NCBI GenBank assembly: GCA_965218715.1
Contig: CBDCLY010000019.1
Coordinates: 1-62,523 of the forward strand
Length of the DNA: 62,523 nucleotides
Direction: 5' to 3'
Origin: CBDCLY01 sp965218715
GTDB lineage: Bacteria; Bacteroidota; Bacteroidia; Flavobacteriales_E; Vicingaceae
Part shown: positions 47,988 to 60,610 of the stretch, piece by piece
How the letters are laid out: every line of letters begins with the position of its first letter
Position numbering within the stretch: the first letter of the stretch is position 1
Program-made: the position numbers and the translations under genes
Notes under the pieces: generated by a model
Database searches by the model: none
What the model was told of the DNA's origin: nothing
Seen by the model: the letters and a program-made list of their open reading frames with translations, nothing else

Positions 47988-48061
47988 AGTCCCGTAGCTC
48001 AGCTGGTTAGAGCGCTACACTGATAATGTAGAGGTCCGCAGTTCAAGTCTGCGCGGGACTA
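47988..48061 (+). tRNA. tRNA-Ile (GAT)
   Basis: A 74-base cloverleaf: acceptor AGTCCCG/CGGGACT, anticodon loop CTGATAA with GAT, T arm GCAGTTCAAGTCTGC. CCA is not encoded. It lies in the 16S-23S spacer as usual. Confidence 0.95.
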
Positions 48062-48071
48062 CAAATAGAAT

Positions 48072-48145
48072 GGGGGATTAGCTCAGCTGGCTAGAGCGCC
48101 TGCCTTGCACGCAGGAGGTCATCGGTTCGACTCCGATATTCTCCA
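48072..48145 (+). tRNA. tRNA-Ala (TGC)
   Basis: A 74-base cloverleaf with acceptor GGGGGAT/ATTCTCC (two G-T pairs), anticodon loop CTTGCAC with TGC and T arm ATCGGTTCGACTCCGAT. CCA is not encoded. Second of the two spacer tRNAs. Confidence 0.95.
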
Positions 48146-48320
48146 CATCGCCAACCATAGTTTTTAACGAAGGTTGGCATCTTTTGAATAGCATTTATGC
48201 TATTTAAGAACAAGTTCTTTGACATCTTGAAAGAAAATACAATATAATTGTAAGAGTTAGAACCGGTCTTGATTTATGCAAGTCAAGACCACTTTATGAA
48301 TTTTTTAATTCAGAAAAGAT
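48146..48320 (+). other. tRNA-23S spacer: boxA-like element, hairpin and 23S processing stem
   Basis: GTTCTTTGA at 48214-48222 repeats the boxA-like element of the 16S leader. GAAAGAAAATAC (48229-48240) and TAAGAGTTA (48251-48259) are exact complements of 51224-51235 and 51206-51214 after 23S, closing a processing stalk. An 8-bp hairpin GGTCTTGA/TCAAGACC lies at 48265-48290. Confidence 0.65.
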
Positions 48321-51200
<2,880 letters not shown>

Positions 51201-51290
51201 TGTTGTAACTCTTATTATTGTTTGTATTTTCTTTCTTTTTGATGTCATGATATTCGTTCTCCTTCGCTAAGGCACCGGAGAACAACGATT

Positions 51291-51397
<107 letters not shown>

Positions 51398-51402
51398 TTT
51401 TT

Positions 51403-51433
51403 AAAACCCTGCAGTTTACTGCAGGGTTTTTTT
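51403..51433 (+). terminator. rRNA operon terminator
   Basis: Perfect stem AAACCCTGCAG / CTGCAGGGTTT with a 4-base loop and a following T-run, directly after 5S. Confidence 0.93.
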
Positions 51434-51513
51434 TTGCCCAAACCCAACTATTTTTTAGCAAGCTTTTTTCATAAATTGCTCAAAGCTGAACTCTATTAAA
51501 TACATTTGCCTTC

Positions 51514-53328
51514 ATGGTGAGATATCTCTTTTTTACTTCACTTATTCTATTCTATTTTATCTCTTTTTCACAAACGGATAAAGAAGAAGATTCACTTCAA
51601 TTTCATTCTAAACCTCTTTTTGAGGCTGTGGAATTTAAAGAAATGAAGGTTGATGAGATTAAAGAATTTCACCGTTACCGAAATAATTTCAGGCAATTTT
51701 CAAGCGCTGGTGCAGGTAATATTGGACTTCCCTTTCACAACCTAGGTTTTTCAAAGCCAAATTTTGGAATTCAACAAGTTTTAGGAGCATACAGTAAATA
51801 TGCCTGGAATTATGATGAACTGAAGGCTTATAGAATGTCGCACCCTTATTCTAGTTTAATGTATGTTAATGGGGCTAAAACGTGAACAGTATTTTAAAGC
51901 ATTTCATTCACAAAACATTGGAAAAGCACTTAACATCAACTTTCAGTATGATCGCATTAGTTCCGAAGGGTTTTTTGTAGATCAATTGACTGACCATACT
52001 CGATTTAATGCAGGATATTTGCTGCAGGCTGATGAATGGAGGTTCAGTTCCAAAGGCTATTATTACATCAGTACGATTGATGCACTGGAAAATGGAGGTG
52101 TTTTTCCTTCTAGTAATGCTAGCCAGAATGACAATACAGTTTTGCTGGACATCAATTTATTTGATGCGCAAAATCAATCAAGATCTAGAGGTTTAGGTTT
52201 TTAACAATGCTTATGTTGTACTAAACAAACTAGATTCAAATCATTTACTGAGCGGACTAAGCATTGCCCACAATATTCATTTTGAAAAGGCTGGTAGATT
52301 GTATAAAGACCTTAAGGCTTCTAATGGGATGTTTTACGACAATTACTTGCTTGATACCGTTTCAAGCCATGACTCAAGCTATGCAGAAGAGTTCAGCAAC
52401 CAAGTGTTGATTCAAAATATACTGGGGAATAATTTTATAGGTATCGACTTCAAACAATTTCAATTTTTTCAGAACTATCTCATTGATGAAAGTTTCAATA
52501 CTAACTATGCCCTATTGGGGTTTCAGGACAGCATTTTTGCTTGGCAAACTAATCTTAAGCTGAAGAAGGGCCTAAGTGGATACTTCAAATCAGAAACATC
52601 TGTAAATGCAAGTATTTCTAGATCTTTAGATGAACAATGGAATCTGCAAACTGGGCTTAATTTTGATATCATCAAACCTAGCCCTTTGATCGGAAAGCAA
52701 AGAAGCAATCACTTTTTTTATACTAAAGAGCTAAAAAATCAGCAAATTACTCAGTTAAAACTTAGGCTAGAAAACGATACTATTCGATTGGCTGTTCAAT
52801 TTAAATATAGCCTATTGGATAATTGGATCGTCTATGATGAAAGTCTTGTTCCTCAAAATGTCTCAGAAAAAATTTCAATTGCTGCCATTCGCATAGAAAA
52901 GCAGATTTCTTTTTGGGAGAAGTGGAATCTAGATCAAGTAGTAAACATTCAATTGATTTCTAATGAAGAGGCGCTTCCGCTTCCTAAATTTTATTCTGAG
53001 CATAGCTTTTATTACCAAAATGAATTTTTTGAAAAGTCATTGCTTTTTCAAATAGGGTTTGACTTAAACTTTTTCCACCCCCTTTGAAGGTTATGCCTAT
53101 AATCCATCACAAGCTTTCTTTCATTTGCGAAACAATTCAAAGAAAATTGGCTCAATTCCTCAATTGGATTGGTACATGAACATGAGAATTTCTAAAAGTG
53201 CAAAGATCTTTGTGAAAATGGAAAACCTTCTTCATGCAAATTACAATGAAGAATCGAATCGAATAATCAATTACCCTGTACCAGGAAGGGTGCTGAAGTT
53301 TGGTCTTTCTTGGAGAATGATCAACTAA
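51514..53328 (+). CDS. Putative outer-membrane porin (Porin_10-like), broken by three +1 shifts
   Basis: About 604 residues when joined. A signal peptide (RYLFFTSLILFYFISFSQ) leads into the family-typical segment GAGNIGLPFHNLGF and a long series of alternating amphipathic strands ending KFGLSWRMIN. Frame changes at about 51875 (AAAA where AAA is expected, restoring NGAKREQYF), 52200 (one extra T in TTTTT, restoring GFNNAYVVL) and 53085 (one extra C in CCCCC, restoring FHPFEGYAYNPSQ). All three are single extra bases in homopolymers, so I read it as one gene with consensus errors; a true pseudogene is possible. The box TACATTTG (51501-51508) ends five bases before the ATG. Confidence 0.78.
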
Positions 53329-54584
53329 GTCTTTTGCTTCTTTTTCTTAGCAGCTGGGAATAAAACATTGTTTAATATCAGTCGATAACCTGGACTGTTT
53401 GGATGTAAGTTTAAATCTGTTGGAGGGTCACCAACAAAGTGTTGATAGTCTTCTGGGTCATGGCCCCCATAGAAAGTCCATGTTCCTTGTCCAAATTTTC
53501 CATGAATGTATCTTGCTGAGTTAAGTGCTTTGCTTTCTCCAAGAATCAATACATCTGGTTTTATGAAATTTTTAGAATAGGCAGTTGTCTGGCCCATAAA
53601 ACCCTTAATAATTCTAGTATGGTTCTGGCACAACATGCTGGGCACAGGATCCCATTTTGCAGAGAATTCAAATAAACTAAAAAGGTCACTCTTCTCTGGT
53701 GTTCTCAAATGAACTGGAGTTGCATCAATATTTGAGAATTCATAAACCGTAGGGTCAGGAATTAAAGTGTAGTCTCTGAATGCAAATCCTGCAGTATAGT
53801 CTAATTGTTCATTGTAATTGGAGCTGCTAGCGTCTCCATCAAACATGGATTCACAAATGTCAATTTCTTGAGCAGCAAGTGCTATGTCATAGGAGTCAGT
53901 TCCAGAACACATTGCGAAAAGAAAACCACCACCTGCAGTAAAGGCTTTTATTTGTTGGGCAACCTTTAACTTAAGTTCAGAAACTTTAGAAAATCCTAAT
54001 TCTTTGGCCATTAACTCATTTTCATTTACCTGTTGCTTGTACCAGGCATGATTGCGGTAATTACCATAAAATCGTCCATATTGCCCTGTAAAGTCTTCAT
54101 GGTGAAGGTGTAGCCAATCATACAAGGGTAATTTACCCTGAATTACTTCCTTATCGTAAATGACTTCATAAGGAATTTCTGCATAGCTCAAGACCAAAGT
54201 TACCGCATCGTCCCAGGGTTGCTTTCCTTGAGGGGAATAAACAGCCATCTTAGGGGCCTTCTGCAGTTTAACAACATCCATATTTACCTCTGGATTTGCA
54301 ATTTCACTTAGGATTGCGGTTGATTTTGCAGAGGGAATTCTTTCAAAACTAACTCCTCGTATTTGGAGTTCCTCCTCAATTCTGGCGTGCTGCTTAAGCA
54401 TGAAACTGCCACCCCGGTAATTCAATAGCCAATCAACTTCAACTTCTTGATTTAATGCCCAAAATGCAATGCCGTAGGCTTTTAGATGGTTTTTCTGAGC
54501 TCCATCCATTGGAATTAGCAAGTAAGATGCCTTGGCAGCAAAAAGGCAAAATATAAGAATCAGGCTGATGGTAAAGCGCTTCAT
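53325..54584 (-). CDS. Exported protein of the so-called asparagine synthetase B family
   Basis: A 419-residue protein with a signal peptide (about 1-19, ending AKA). Bacteroidota databases often label this family asparagine synthetase B, but there is no N-terminal nucleophile Cys of class II amidotransferases and no PP-loop, and it is exported, so that name is probably wrong. A class I amidotransferase-like stretch FTAGGGFLFAMCSGTD (about 218-233) sits after LYDWLHLHHEDFTGQYG, resembling DUF4159-type folds. Function unknown. It is 32 bases downstream of dnaB on the same strand. Its stop codon interlocks with that of the porin gene. Confidence 0.7.
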   Translation of the reverse strand: MKRFTISLILIFCLFAAKASYLLIPMDGAQKNHLKAYGIAFWALNQEVEVDWLLNYRGGSFMLKQHARIEEELQIRGVSFERIPSAKSTAILSEIANPEVNMDVVKLQKAPKMAVYSPQGKQPWDDAVTLVLSYAEIPYEVIYDKEVIQGKLPLYDWLHLHHEDFTGQYGRFYGNYRNHAWYKQQVNENELMAKELGFSKVSELKLKVAQQIKAFTAGGGFLFAMCSGTDSYDIALAAQEIDICESMFDGDASSSNYNEQLDYTAGFAFRDYTLIPDPTVYEFSNIDATPVHLRTPEKSDLFSLFEFSAKWDPVPSMLCQNHTRIIKGFMGQTTAYSKNFIKPDVLILGESKALNSARYIHGKFGQGTWTFYGGHDPEDYQHFVGDPPTDLNLHPNSPGYRLILNNVLFPAAKKKKQKT

Positions 54585-54616
54585 GCCGATGAAATTAATG
54601 AAATTAAAACTGAGTT

Positions 54617-56164
54617 TTAAAAAGGGACATCATCATTGTCACTAGGCTCTTCATCCATTTTTGAGAATCTAGTGATGTTATTTCCAGAATCAAATTCATC
54701 AGAAACAGGAAGGTTGCCAAAACCTTGTTGATCTTCTCCGAAATTGAAAGAATCGTAATTGGAAAATTTGGCCAATTCCTTTGTGAACTTCAGTTTTACA
54801 TCACCTACAGCTCCATTTCTGTGCTTTGCAATAATGATATTCGCAACCCCTAAAGTGGAGTTCCCTTCTTCGTCTTCTAGCAAATTATAATACTCTGGAC
54901 GATTAATGAACATTACCATATCTGCATCTTGCTCAATGGAACCAGACTCTCTTAAATCAGATAATTGAGGTCTTCTATCACCTCCTCTAGATTCTACTGC
55001 TCTACTCAACTGAGAAAGAGCAATAACTGGGATGTTTAATTCTTTTGCTATGCTTTTTAAGGATCTTGAAATGGTACTAATTTCTTGTTCCCGATTTCCA
55101 CCTTTACTGCCATCAGCTCCTCCTGTCATCAATTGAAGGTAATCAACCACAAGAAGTTGAATATCGTGCTGAGATTTTAACCTTCTTGCTTTTGCCCTCA
55201 ATTCAAAGACCGAAATTCCTGGTGTATCATCAATGAAAATAGGTGCTTCGGCTAAACCTCCAATCTTTGCATGGATTTGTTCGATTTCGTCATTACGCAA
55301 ATTCCCGCTTCTCAATTTTCCAGAAGAAAGTTCAGATTCAGCAGATATTAATCGAGTTACTAGTTGCAGAGATGACATCTCTAAGGAAAAAACAGCCACT
55401 GGTTTTTCAAATTCAACGGCAGCATTTCTCGCTAAAGTTAATGCAAATGCAGTCTTACCCATTGCAGGTCTAGCGGCGAGAATAACTAAATCTGAAGGTT
55501 GCCAGCCATTGGTCATTCTATCCAGATCAGAAAACCCAGAAGGAACACCGATCACATTCCCATCCTGATTTTTTGCCGTTTCAATCTGCTTTATGGCTGA
55601 ACGGATCAGAGTAGACATTGAATCATAATTCTTTCTAATGTTTCCTTCGGTTACACCAAATAAGCCACTTTCTGCTTTATCTAAAAGGCTAAAAACATCG
55701 GTTGTTTCATCATAAGCATCTGTGATGATTTCCGTTGAAATTCGGATTAATTCACGTTGAATATATTTTTGAGCTATGATTCTTGCATGAAACTCTACAT
55801 TGGCAGCAGAGGCTACACGATTGGTTAATTGAGTTACGTAAAATGGTCCTCCAACAACATCTAACTCACCCTTTTGTTTTAGCGCATTGGTGATTGTTAA
55901 TAAATCTATCGGTTCAGATTGATGAAACAATTCTTGTATGACTGCAAATATTTTTTGATGACTGTCTTTGTAAAAACTTTTAGGTTGAAGGATGTCAATT
56001 GCTGTATTTACGGCCTCCTTTTCTAGCATCATAGCCCCTAGCACTGCTTCTTCAAGGTCGCTTGCCTGTGGCTGCACTCTTCCATGCTCTAGACTTGAGA
56101 GTTGGAGCGAGTTTCCGCTGCTTGTCTTTCGTCTCTGGTTGGTGCGTTCTTGGGGCTTATTCAT
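54617..56164 (-). CDS. dnaB: Replicative DNA helicase DnaB
   Basis: The hexameric helicase at the replication fork. The 515-residue protein has an N-terminal DnaG-interacting domain (about 36-135), a linker, and a RecA-like domain with Walker A ARPAMGKTA (about 231-239), Walker B LLVVDYLQLM and the DLRESGSIEQDADM motif. No intein is present. The basic, low-complexity first 35 residues are longer than in E. coli, as is usual in Bacteroidota. A TACCTTTG box (56176-56169) ends four bases before the ATG, so the mRNA is probably leaderless. Confidence 0.97.
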   Translation of the reverse strand: MNKPQERTNQRRKTSSGNSLQLSSLEHGRVQPQASDLEEAVLGAMMLEKEAVNTAIDILQPKSFYKDSHQKIFAVIQELFHQSEPIDLLTITNALKQKGELDVVGGPFYVTQLTNRVASAANVEFHARIIAQKYIQRELIRISTEIITDAYDETTDVFSLLDKAESGLFGVTEGNIRKNYDSMSTLIRSAIKQIETAKNQDGNVIGVPSGFSDLDRMTNGWQPSDLVILAARPAMGKTAFALTLARNAAVEFEKPVAVFSLEMSSLQLVTRLISAESELSSGKLRSGNLRNDEIEQIHAKIGGLAEAPIFIDDTPGISVFELRAKARRLKSQHDIQLLVVDYLQLMTGGADGSKGGNREQEISTISRSLKSIAKELNIPVIALSQLSRAVESRGGDRRPQLSDLRESGSIEQDADMVMFINRPEYYNLLEDEEGNSTLGVANIIIAKHRNGAVGDVKLKFTKELAKFSNYDSFNFGEDQQGFGNLPVSDEFDSGNNITRFSKMDEEPSDNDDVPF

Positions 56165-56390
56165 GTCTCAAAGGTAGCGAATTAGCCAGCAGGCTTGATG
56201 TGAATAAATGCATAAGTCACTAAAAAAAGTAAAATGGCCTATTCTAGGCAGCGTTAGCTAATATCTATTTTTCAATCCTGATTAATGAACGTCTTTTGCA
56301 CAGATAATGAACAGCTTATTAATACTTTGTTAACAGATTTATTGAATTTAAAAACCAAGATTCGTCATTTGAGTTTGCTTAATTTTAGGT

Positions 56391-57674
56391 GTGCGATTTA
56401 TTAGATCCCTTATCTGTTGTATTGTCCTATTTAATCTTGCTTGTGAATCTAAGGAAGAGGAAGATTTGTTACCTCAACTGTCTTGGGAAAGCCCTCAAGA
56501 GATGCAACTTTATAATGTTAAACTTCCCATTCCTATTCGGGCCATTGTTTCAGATGACAAGTCAATTCAAACCATTAGCATAAGTTTAAATAGTTCCACA
56601 GACAATAGGAGAATAGGTAGCTCAGTAATTTTTCACCCTAATGCAAGAACCTATCAATTGTCAACAGACTTCTTTATTAGTGATACTAGCATTTCCTCAG
56701 GTCCATACTTTATTGAAGTTCGCGTTAGTGACGAACAACATTCAATCAGTTTTTTTAGATCAATTCAAATTGCAGCGATTCCGAAAAGAAAATTGGGAAT
56801 TATTGTGGCTACAACTAAACAGTTAAAAAGTCAATATGTATTAATAGATAGCAATTTGCAGACTAGTAATTTTGCCCTTATGAATGGAAGGGCTGAAGAA
56901 ACCATTTTTCATTTTAATGAGGCTTTGTTTTGGCACCTATCTAAGGATAATACCCAAATATTGTCATATAACTACCATACAGGCAGCATGGGAAGCTCAA
57001 TTCAAGCACAAGGAGCAAGAAATTTAAATTTAGATATGGAATTAGAAGGACAACGTTTGTACTTTGGATCTAATCAGGGGCAAGTCCAATACAGTTTGTC
57101 AAATTCAATTTCTAATGTTTATCAATCTCCATCTGGGTATACTATTTTAAATTTTGGTGTAAACCCTACTTACTTAATCCTGAATGGAAAGATCAACGGT
57201 CAGAGTAACTACCAAGTAAAAGCAGTATTTACTGTTTCAGGTGCTCAGAAATTTGAAATAAATATTCCTCGATCTGCTGATTTTATCTTCTTTAGTTCTA
57301 ATGAAACCGCTTTACTTTTTTCTGAGGACAGTAATGGCTTATATATTCAAGAATTAAATCTAAATACAAATGCCATAAGGCAAGTAAAGGTTTGGTCCAA
57401 TATTCATGTCAATGATATTGTTCAAGTAGGAGGGGGCAATTACATTTTTGCCGCTGATGAAGGGCTTTATGCTTATGAAAATAGGACCATAAGCCTTCGA
57501 CCTCTTGATCTTAACGGGCCTTTTGAAAAGTGTGCCTATGAAGTATTAGAAAATGAGGTAATCTATAGCCATCTAAATGACTTGTATAGCGTGGGATATG
57601 GAACAGCCGCAAGAAACTGGAACATCAGTCTAGCAGATACGATAAGAACGATTAGTCCTTGGTATAATCGTTAG
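56391..57674 (+). CDS. Lipoprotein with beta-propeller-like body, unknown function
   Basis: A 427-residue protein with lipobox NLAC (about 15-18) and a beta-rich body. The middle and C-terminal parts show repeated strand-turn patterns suggestive of a propeller (FALMNGRAEETIFHF, HVNDIVQVGGGNYIF, DEGLYAYENRT); the first 120 residues look like an Ig-like fold. The start is GTG at 56391; a near-match box TAATTTTA lies just upstream. Bases 56165-56390 between this gene and dnaB hold no other gene that I can see. It shares stop codon bases with accA on the opposite strand. Confidence 0.72.
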   Translation: MRFIRSLICCIVLFNLACESKEEEDLLPQLSWESPQEMQLYNVKLPIPIRAIVSDDKSIQTISISLNSSTDNRRIGSSVIFHPNARTYQLSTDFFISDTSISSGPYFIEVRVSDEQHSISFFRSIQIAAIPKRKLGIIVATTKQLKSQYVLIDSNLQTSNFALMNGRAEETIFHFNEALFWHLSKDNTQILSYNYHTGSMGSSIQAQGARNLNLDMELEGQRLYFGSNQGQVQYSLSNSISNVYQSPSGYTILNFGVNPTYLILNGKINGQSNYQVKAVFTVSGAQKFEINIPRSADFIFFSSNETALLFSEDSNGLYIQELNLNTNAIRQVKVWSNIHVNDIVQVGGGNYIFAADEGLYAYENRTISLRPLDLNGPFEKCAYEVLENEVIYSHLNDLYSVGYGTAARNWNISLADTIRTISPWYNR

Positions 57675-58639
57675 TTATTCTTTTTCTCTTGAACTACTCC
57701 CATATTGGAGAATTTTCTCATTCTAGATGCAACTCTTTTTTCGGTTTCAACCGCTTTTAGTTTTTCTAAATTCTTTAAAATCTCCTTTTTAACATTAGCG
57801 AAAGTTTCAGCATGATTTGCATGAGCACCTCCTAGGGGTTCCTTTATGATGCCATCTATCAATTTGTTTTCCAACATTTGAGGCGCTGTTAATTTTAATG
57901 CATCAGCAGCTTGTTCTTTGAAATCCCAGCTTCTCCATAAGATTGAAGAGCAACTTTCAGGCGAGATTACAGAATACCAGGTATTTTCTAACATCATCAC
58001 TTTATCGCCAATTCCAATTCCTAAAGCACCACCTGAAGCACCTTCACCAATAATAATGCAGATGATAGGTACCTTTAAAGTGAACATTTCTAAGAGGTTC
58101 TTTGCAATGGCTTCACCCTGTCCTCTTTCTTCAGCTTCTAATCCTGGAAATGCACCCGGAGTATCAATTAAACTGACAACAGGGATGTTAAATTTCTCAG
58201 CAAGTTTCATCAATCGAAGGGCTTTACGATAACCTTCTGGATTGGCCATTCCAAAATTTCGGTACTGCCTCATCTTAGTGTTAATTCCTTTTTGCTGGCC
58301 AATAAACATAACTGACTGACCGTCGATGGATCCGATTCCACCAATCATGGCTTTATCATCTTTCACATTACGATCACCATGCAACTCTAAAAAATCTCCT
58401 CCTGTAATCGCTTCTATGTATTCAAGTGAATATGGACGTTCTGGGTGTCTACTTACTTGAACTTTTTGCCATGGACTCAGTTTATCATAAATTTCTTTTT
58501 GAACTTCTTTTAGCTTTTTTGTCAAAGCTTTAGTGGTTTTAGAAACATCAACCTGACTCTTTTCTTCAAGGTCTTTTGCCTGTTCTAATTGTTCAACTAT
58601 TTCTTTAATTGGTTCTTCGAAATCTAGGTAAGTTGCCAT
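57671..58639 (-). CDS. accA: Acetyl-CoA carboxylase carboxyltransferase subunit alpha
   Basis: Transfers the carboxyl group from carboxybiotin to acetyl-CoA in the first step of fatty-acid synthesis. The 322-residue protein has the coiled N-terminal helix, HPERPYSLEYIEAI near 65, GDRNVKDDKAMIGGIG near 94-109, DTPGAFPGLEAEERGQ near 157-172 and GEGASGGALGIGIGD near 196-210. The length is normal. A TAATTTTG box lies at 58668-58661. The partner accD is not in the window. Confidence 0.97.
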   Translation of the reverse strand: MATYLDFEEPIKEIVEQLEQAKDLEEKSQVDVSKTTKALTKKLKEVQKEIYDKLSPWQKVQVSRHPERPYSLEYIEAITGGDFLELHGDRNVKDDKAMIGGIGSIDGQSVMFIGQQKGINTKMRQYRNFGMANPEGYRKALRLMKLAEKFNIPVVSLIDTPGAFPGLEAEERGQGEAIAKNLLEMFTLKVPIICIIIGEGASGGALGIGIGDKVMMLENTWYSVISPESCSSILWRSWDFKEQAADALKLTAPQMLENKLIDGIIKEPLGGAHANHAETFANVKKEILKNLEKLKAVETEKRVASRMRKFSNMGVVQEKKNN

Positions 58640-58716
58640 AAATCATTTCTTAGTAAGCGTCAAAATTACAAAATTCATCTGGCCAAGCAAGTCGACTCTG
58701 TACAAAAGAAATCCAA

Positions 58717-58724
58717 TATATTTG
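58717..58724 (+). promoter_or_regulatory. ispE -7 promoter box
   Basis: TATATTTG ends four bases before the ispE ATG at 58729, so the transcript would begin at or beside the start codon. Confidence 0.55.
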
Positions 58725-58728
58725 CGGC

Positions 58729-59538
58729 ATGCAATACTGCTCTAATGCTAAAATTAATTTAGGACTTCAAGTTCTTAGAAAAAGAACTGATGGATTTCAC
58801 GATATCGCGAGTCTTTTTGTTCCAGTTGATTGGTCTGATAGGTTGGAGATAGAGGAAAGTAGCGCCTTTAATTTTAGCCAAACTGGAATTTCAATAGACG
58901 GTAAATTGGAAAATAATCTATGCGTAAAAGCGTATCAAAAAGTGGCCGAGCACATCTCAATACCAGCAGTAAATATTCATTTAAATAAGCAAATTCCGAT
59001 TGGGGCAGGCTTGGGGGGGGGGTCTTCTAATGCAGCAAATATTATTAGAGGTTTAAATTCTCAATTTGAATTGGGAATTTCAATTGAAAAAATGGAAGAA
59101 ATGGCAGCGGAAATTGGAAGTGATTGCCCTTTTTTTATCGACAATAGACCAAAACTTGTTCATGGAAGAGGAGAAGAATTGAGTGCATTCCCTTCATTAG
59201 GATTAAATTGCTATTTGACAATTGTCTTTCCCTCTATCCATGTAAGCACTAAAATTGCCTATCAAAACTTAATGCCATCTGAAAAGGAGGTGAAGTTGGA
59301 AGAAATTCTTAAAGCGAAGTCCCGTTGGCGATCAGAACTTAAAAACGATTTTGAAACCACTGTTTTTAAGGAGTTTCCTGAGATAAGAAAAATCAAGGAG
59401 CAACTTTATAAGAGTGGAGCTTGGTATGCAAGCATGTCGGGAAGTGGATCTGCAGTATTTGGCTTATTTGATCAAAAACCACCAAGCCTAGATTGGCAAA
59501 GTGATTTTTTAATTCACGAATCCCAATTGATTATTTAG
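58729..59538 (+). CDS. ispE: 4-diphosphocytidyl-2-C-methyl-D-erythritol kinase
   Basis: The GHMP kinase of the MEP isoprenoid pathway. The 269-residue protein starts MQYCSNAKINLGLQVL with the conserved substrate lysine, has the ATP loop PIGAGLGGGSSNAA (about 85-98), SDCPFF near 135 and the C-terminal GSGSAVFGLF motif near 240. The length is normal. Its 3' end overlaps the opposing permease gene by eight bases. Confidence 0.96.
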   Translation: MQYCSNAKINLGLQVLRKRTDGFHDIASLFVPVDWSDRLEIEESSAFNFSQTGISIDGKLENNLCVKAYQKVAEHISIPAVNIHLNKQIPIGAGLGGGSSNAANIIRGLNSQFELGISIEKMEEMAAEIGSDCPFFIDNRPKLVHGRGEELSAFPSLGLNCYLTIVFPSIHVSTKIAYQNLMPSEKEVKLEEILKAKSRWRSELKNDFETTVFKEFPEIRKIKEQLYKSGAWYASMSGSGSAVFGLFDQKPPSLDWQSDFLIHESQLII

Positions 59539-60610
59539 GGGCCTTTTTGAGGAGATAGATCGCCAATATTCCAAATAGAAAATTTGGAATCCACATGGCA
59601 AGCATAGGATGAAGGCCTCCATTTGTGGCGAAAGTTTGAGTAATCTTCATAAACAATATGAAACTGAAACTGATCAGCAAACCTAATCCAAGATGCATTC
59701 CAATTCCACCTCTCACTTTCCTGCTTGCTAGAGCAACCCCAATAAACGTTAGAATGATGGCCGCAAAAGGAAATGCAAATCGCTTGTGCTTTTCTATTTC
59801 GTAAACAGTAACTTTTTTGGAGCCCTTAAATTTCTCCGCTTCAATGGCTTCATTCAAAGCATAAAAATCCAACATCTCTACATCGGCATCTCTTCTGCTA
59901 AAATCATCTGGTAGCATATTTAATGCAGTATCCTTAGTTAATCCAGTTCTTATGTGATCCTGGTCAGGTAGAATTAATCTTTCATAGTAATTCTGTATCG
60001 ACCATAAGTTTTTACTGGTATCCCAACGAATATAATCAGCAAGGAGTTTGTAGCTCAATTCACCCTCAGAATTAAATCGTTCTAAAGAAAACTTAACTCC
60101 AACATCAGTTGGAGCACTATAGCTCTCGAAATAGGCATAGCTATTACTGTCTAACTGCAAGTGAATGTTCTTGTCTGTATTCCTAAAAGGGCTTTTAATA
60201 TAAGTATATCTAAAATTGAGTCTTGCTTTGTTAGAATCTGGAATTAAGAAATTATTTAAGTAAAAGGAAAGCATCCCAAGAATTAAAGCAGAAATAAAGT
60301 AGGGGCGCAACACCCTTCTGAATGAAATTCCACTGGCCAAAATTGAGATAATTTCTGTATTGCTTGCCATCTTCGAAGTGAAAAATATTACAGAAATAAA
60401 GATGAAAAGCGGGCTAAATAGATTGGCAAAATAGGGAATGAAGTTTAAGTAATAATCAAATATTATAGCTTTTGTCGGGGCGCTTTTTTCTATGAATTCA
60501 TCCACGTTTTCTGAGAAATCAAAAACGATGGAAATTGAAATAATTAATGCTATGGAGAAAAAGAAAGTCCCCAAAAACTTTTTAATGATATAGAAGTCGA
60601 GTTTATGCAT
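59531..60610 (-). CDS. LptF/LptG-family permease (YjgP/YjgQ)
   Basis: A 359-residue membrane protein of the lipopolysaccharide export ABC transporter. Three N-terminal membrane helices (about 12-32, 53-74, 95-117) flank the soluble beta-jellyroll-like domain (about 130-270) and three more follow (about 277-296, 306-325, 333-352). LptF and LptG cannot be told apart by eye. It starts at the last base of the tgt stop (TAATG), so the two are translationally coupled, a conserved arrangement in Bacteroidota. Confidence 0.92.
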   Translation of the reverse strand: MHKLDFYIIKKFLGTFFFSIALIISISIVFDFSENVDEFIEKSAPTKAIIFDYYLNFIPYFANLFSPLFIFISVIFFTSKMASNTEIISILASGISFRRVLRPYFISALILGMLSFYLNNFLIPDSNKARLNFRYTYIKSPFRNTDKNIHLQLDSNSYAYFESYSAPTDVGVKFSLERFNSEGELSYKLLADYIRWDTSKNLWSIQNYYERLILPDQDHIRTGLTKDTALNMLPDDFSRRDADVEMLDFYALNEAIEAEKFKGSKKVTVYEIEKHKRFAFPFAAIILTFIGVALASRKVRGGIGMHLGLGLLISFSFILFMKITQTFATNGGLHPMLAMWIPNFLFGILAIYLLKKAPK

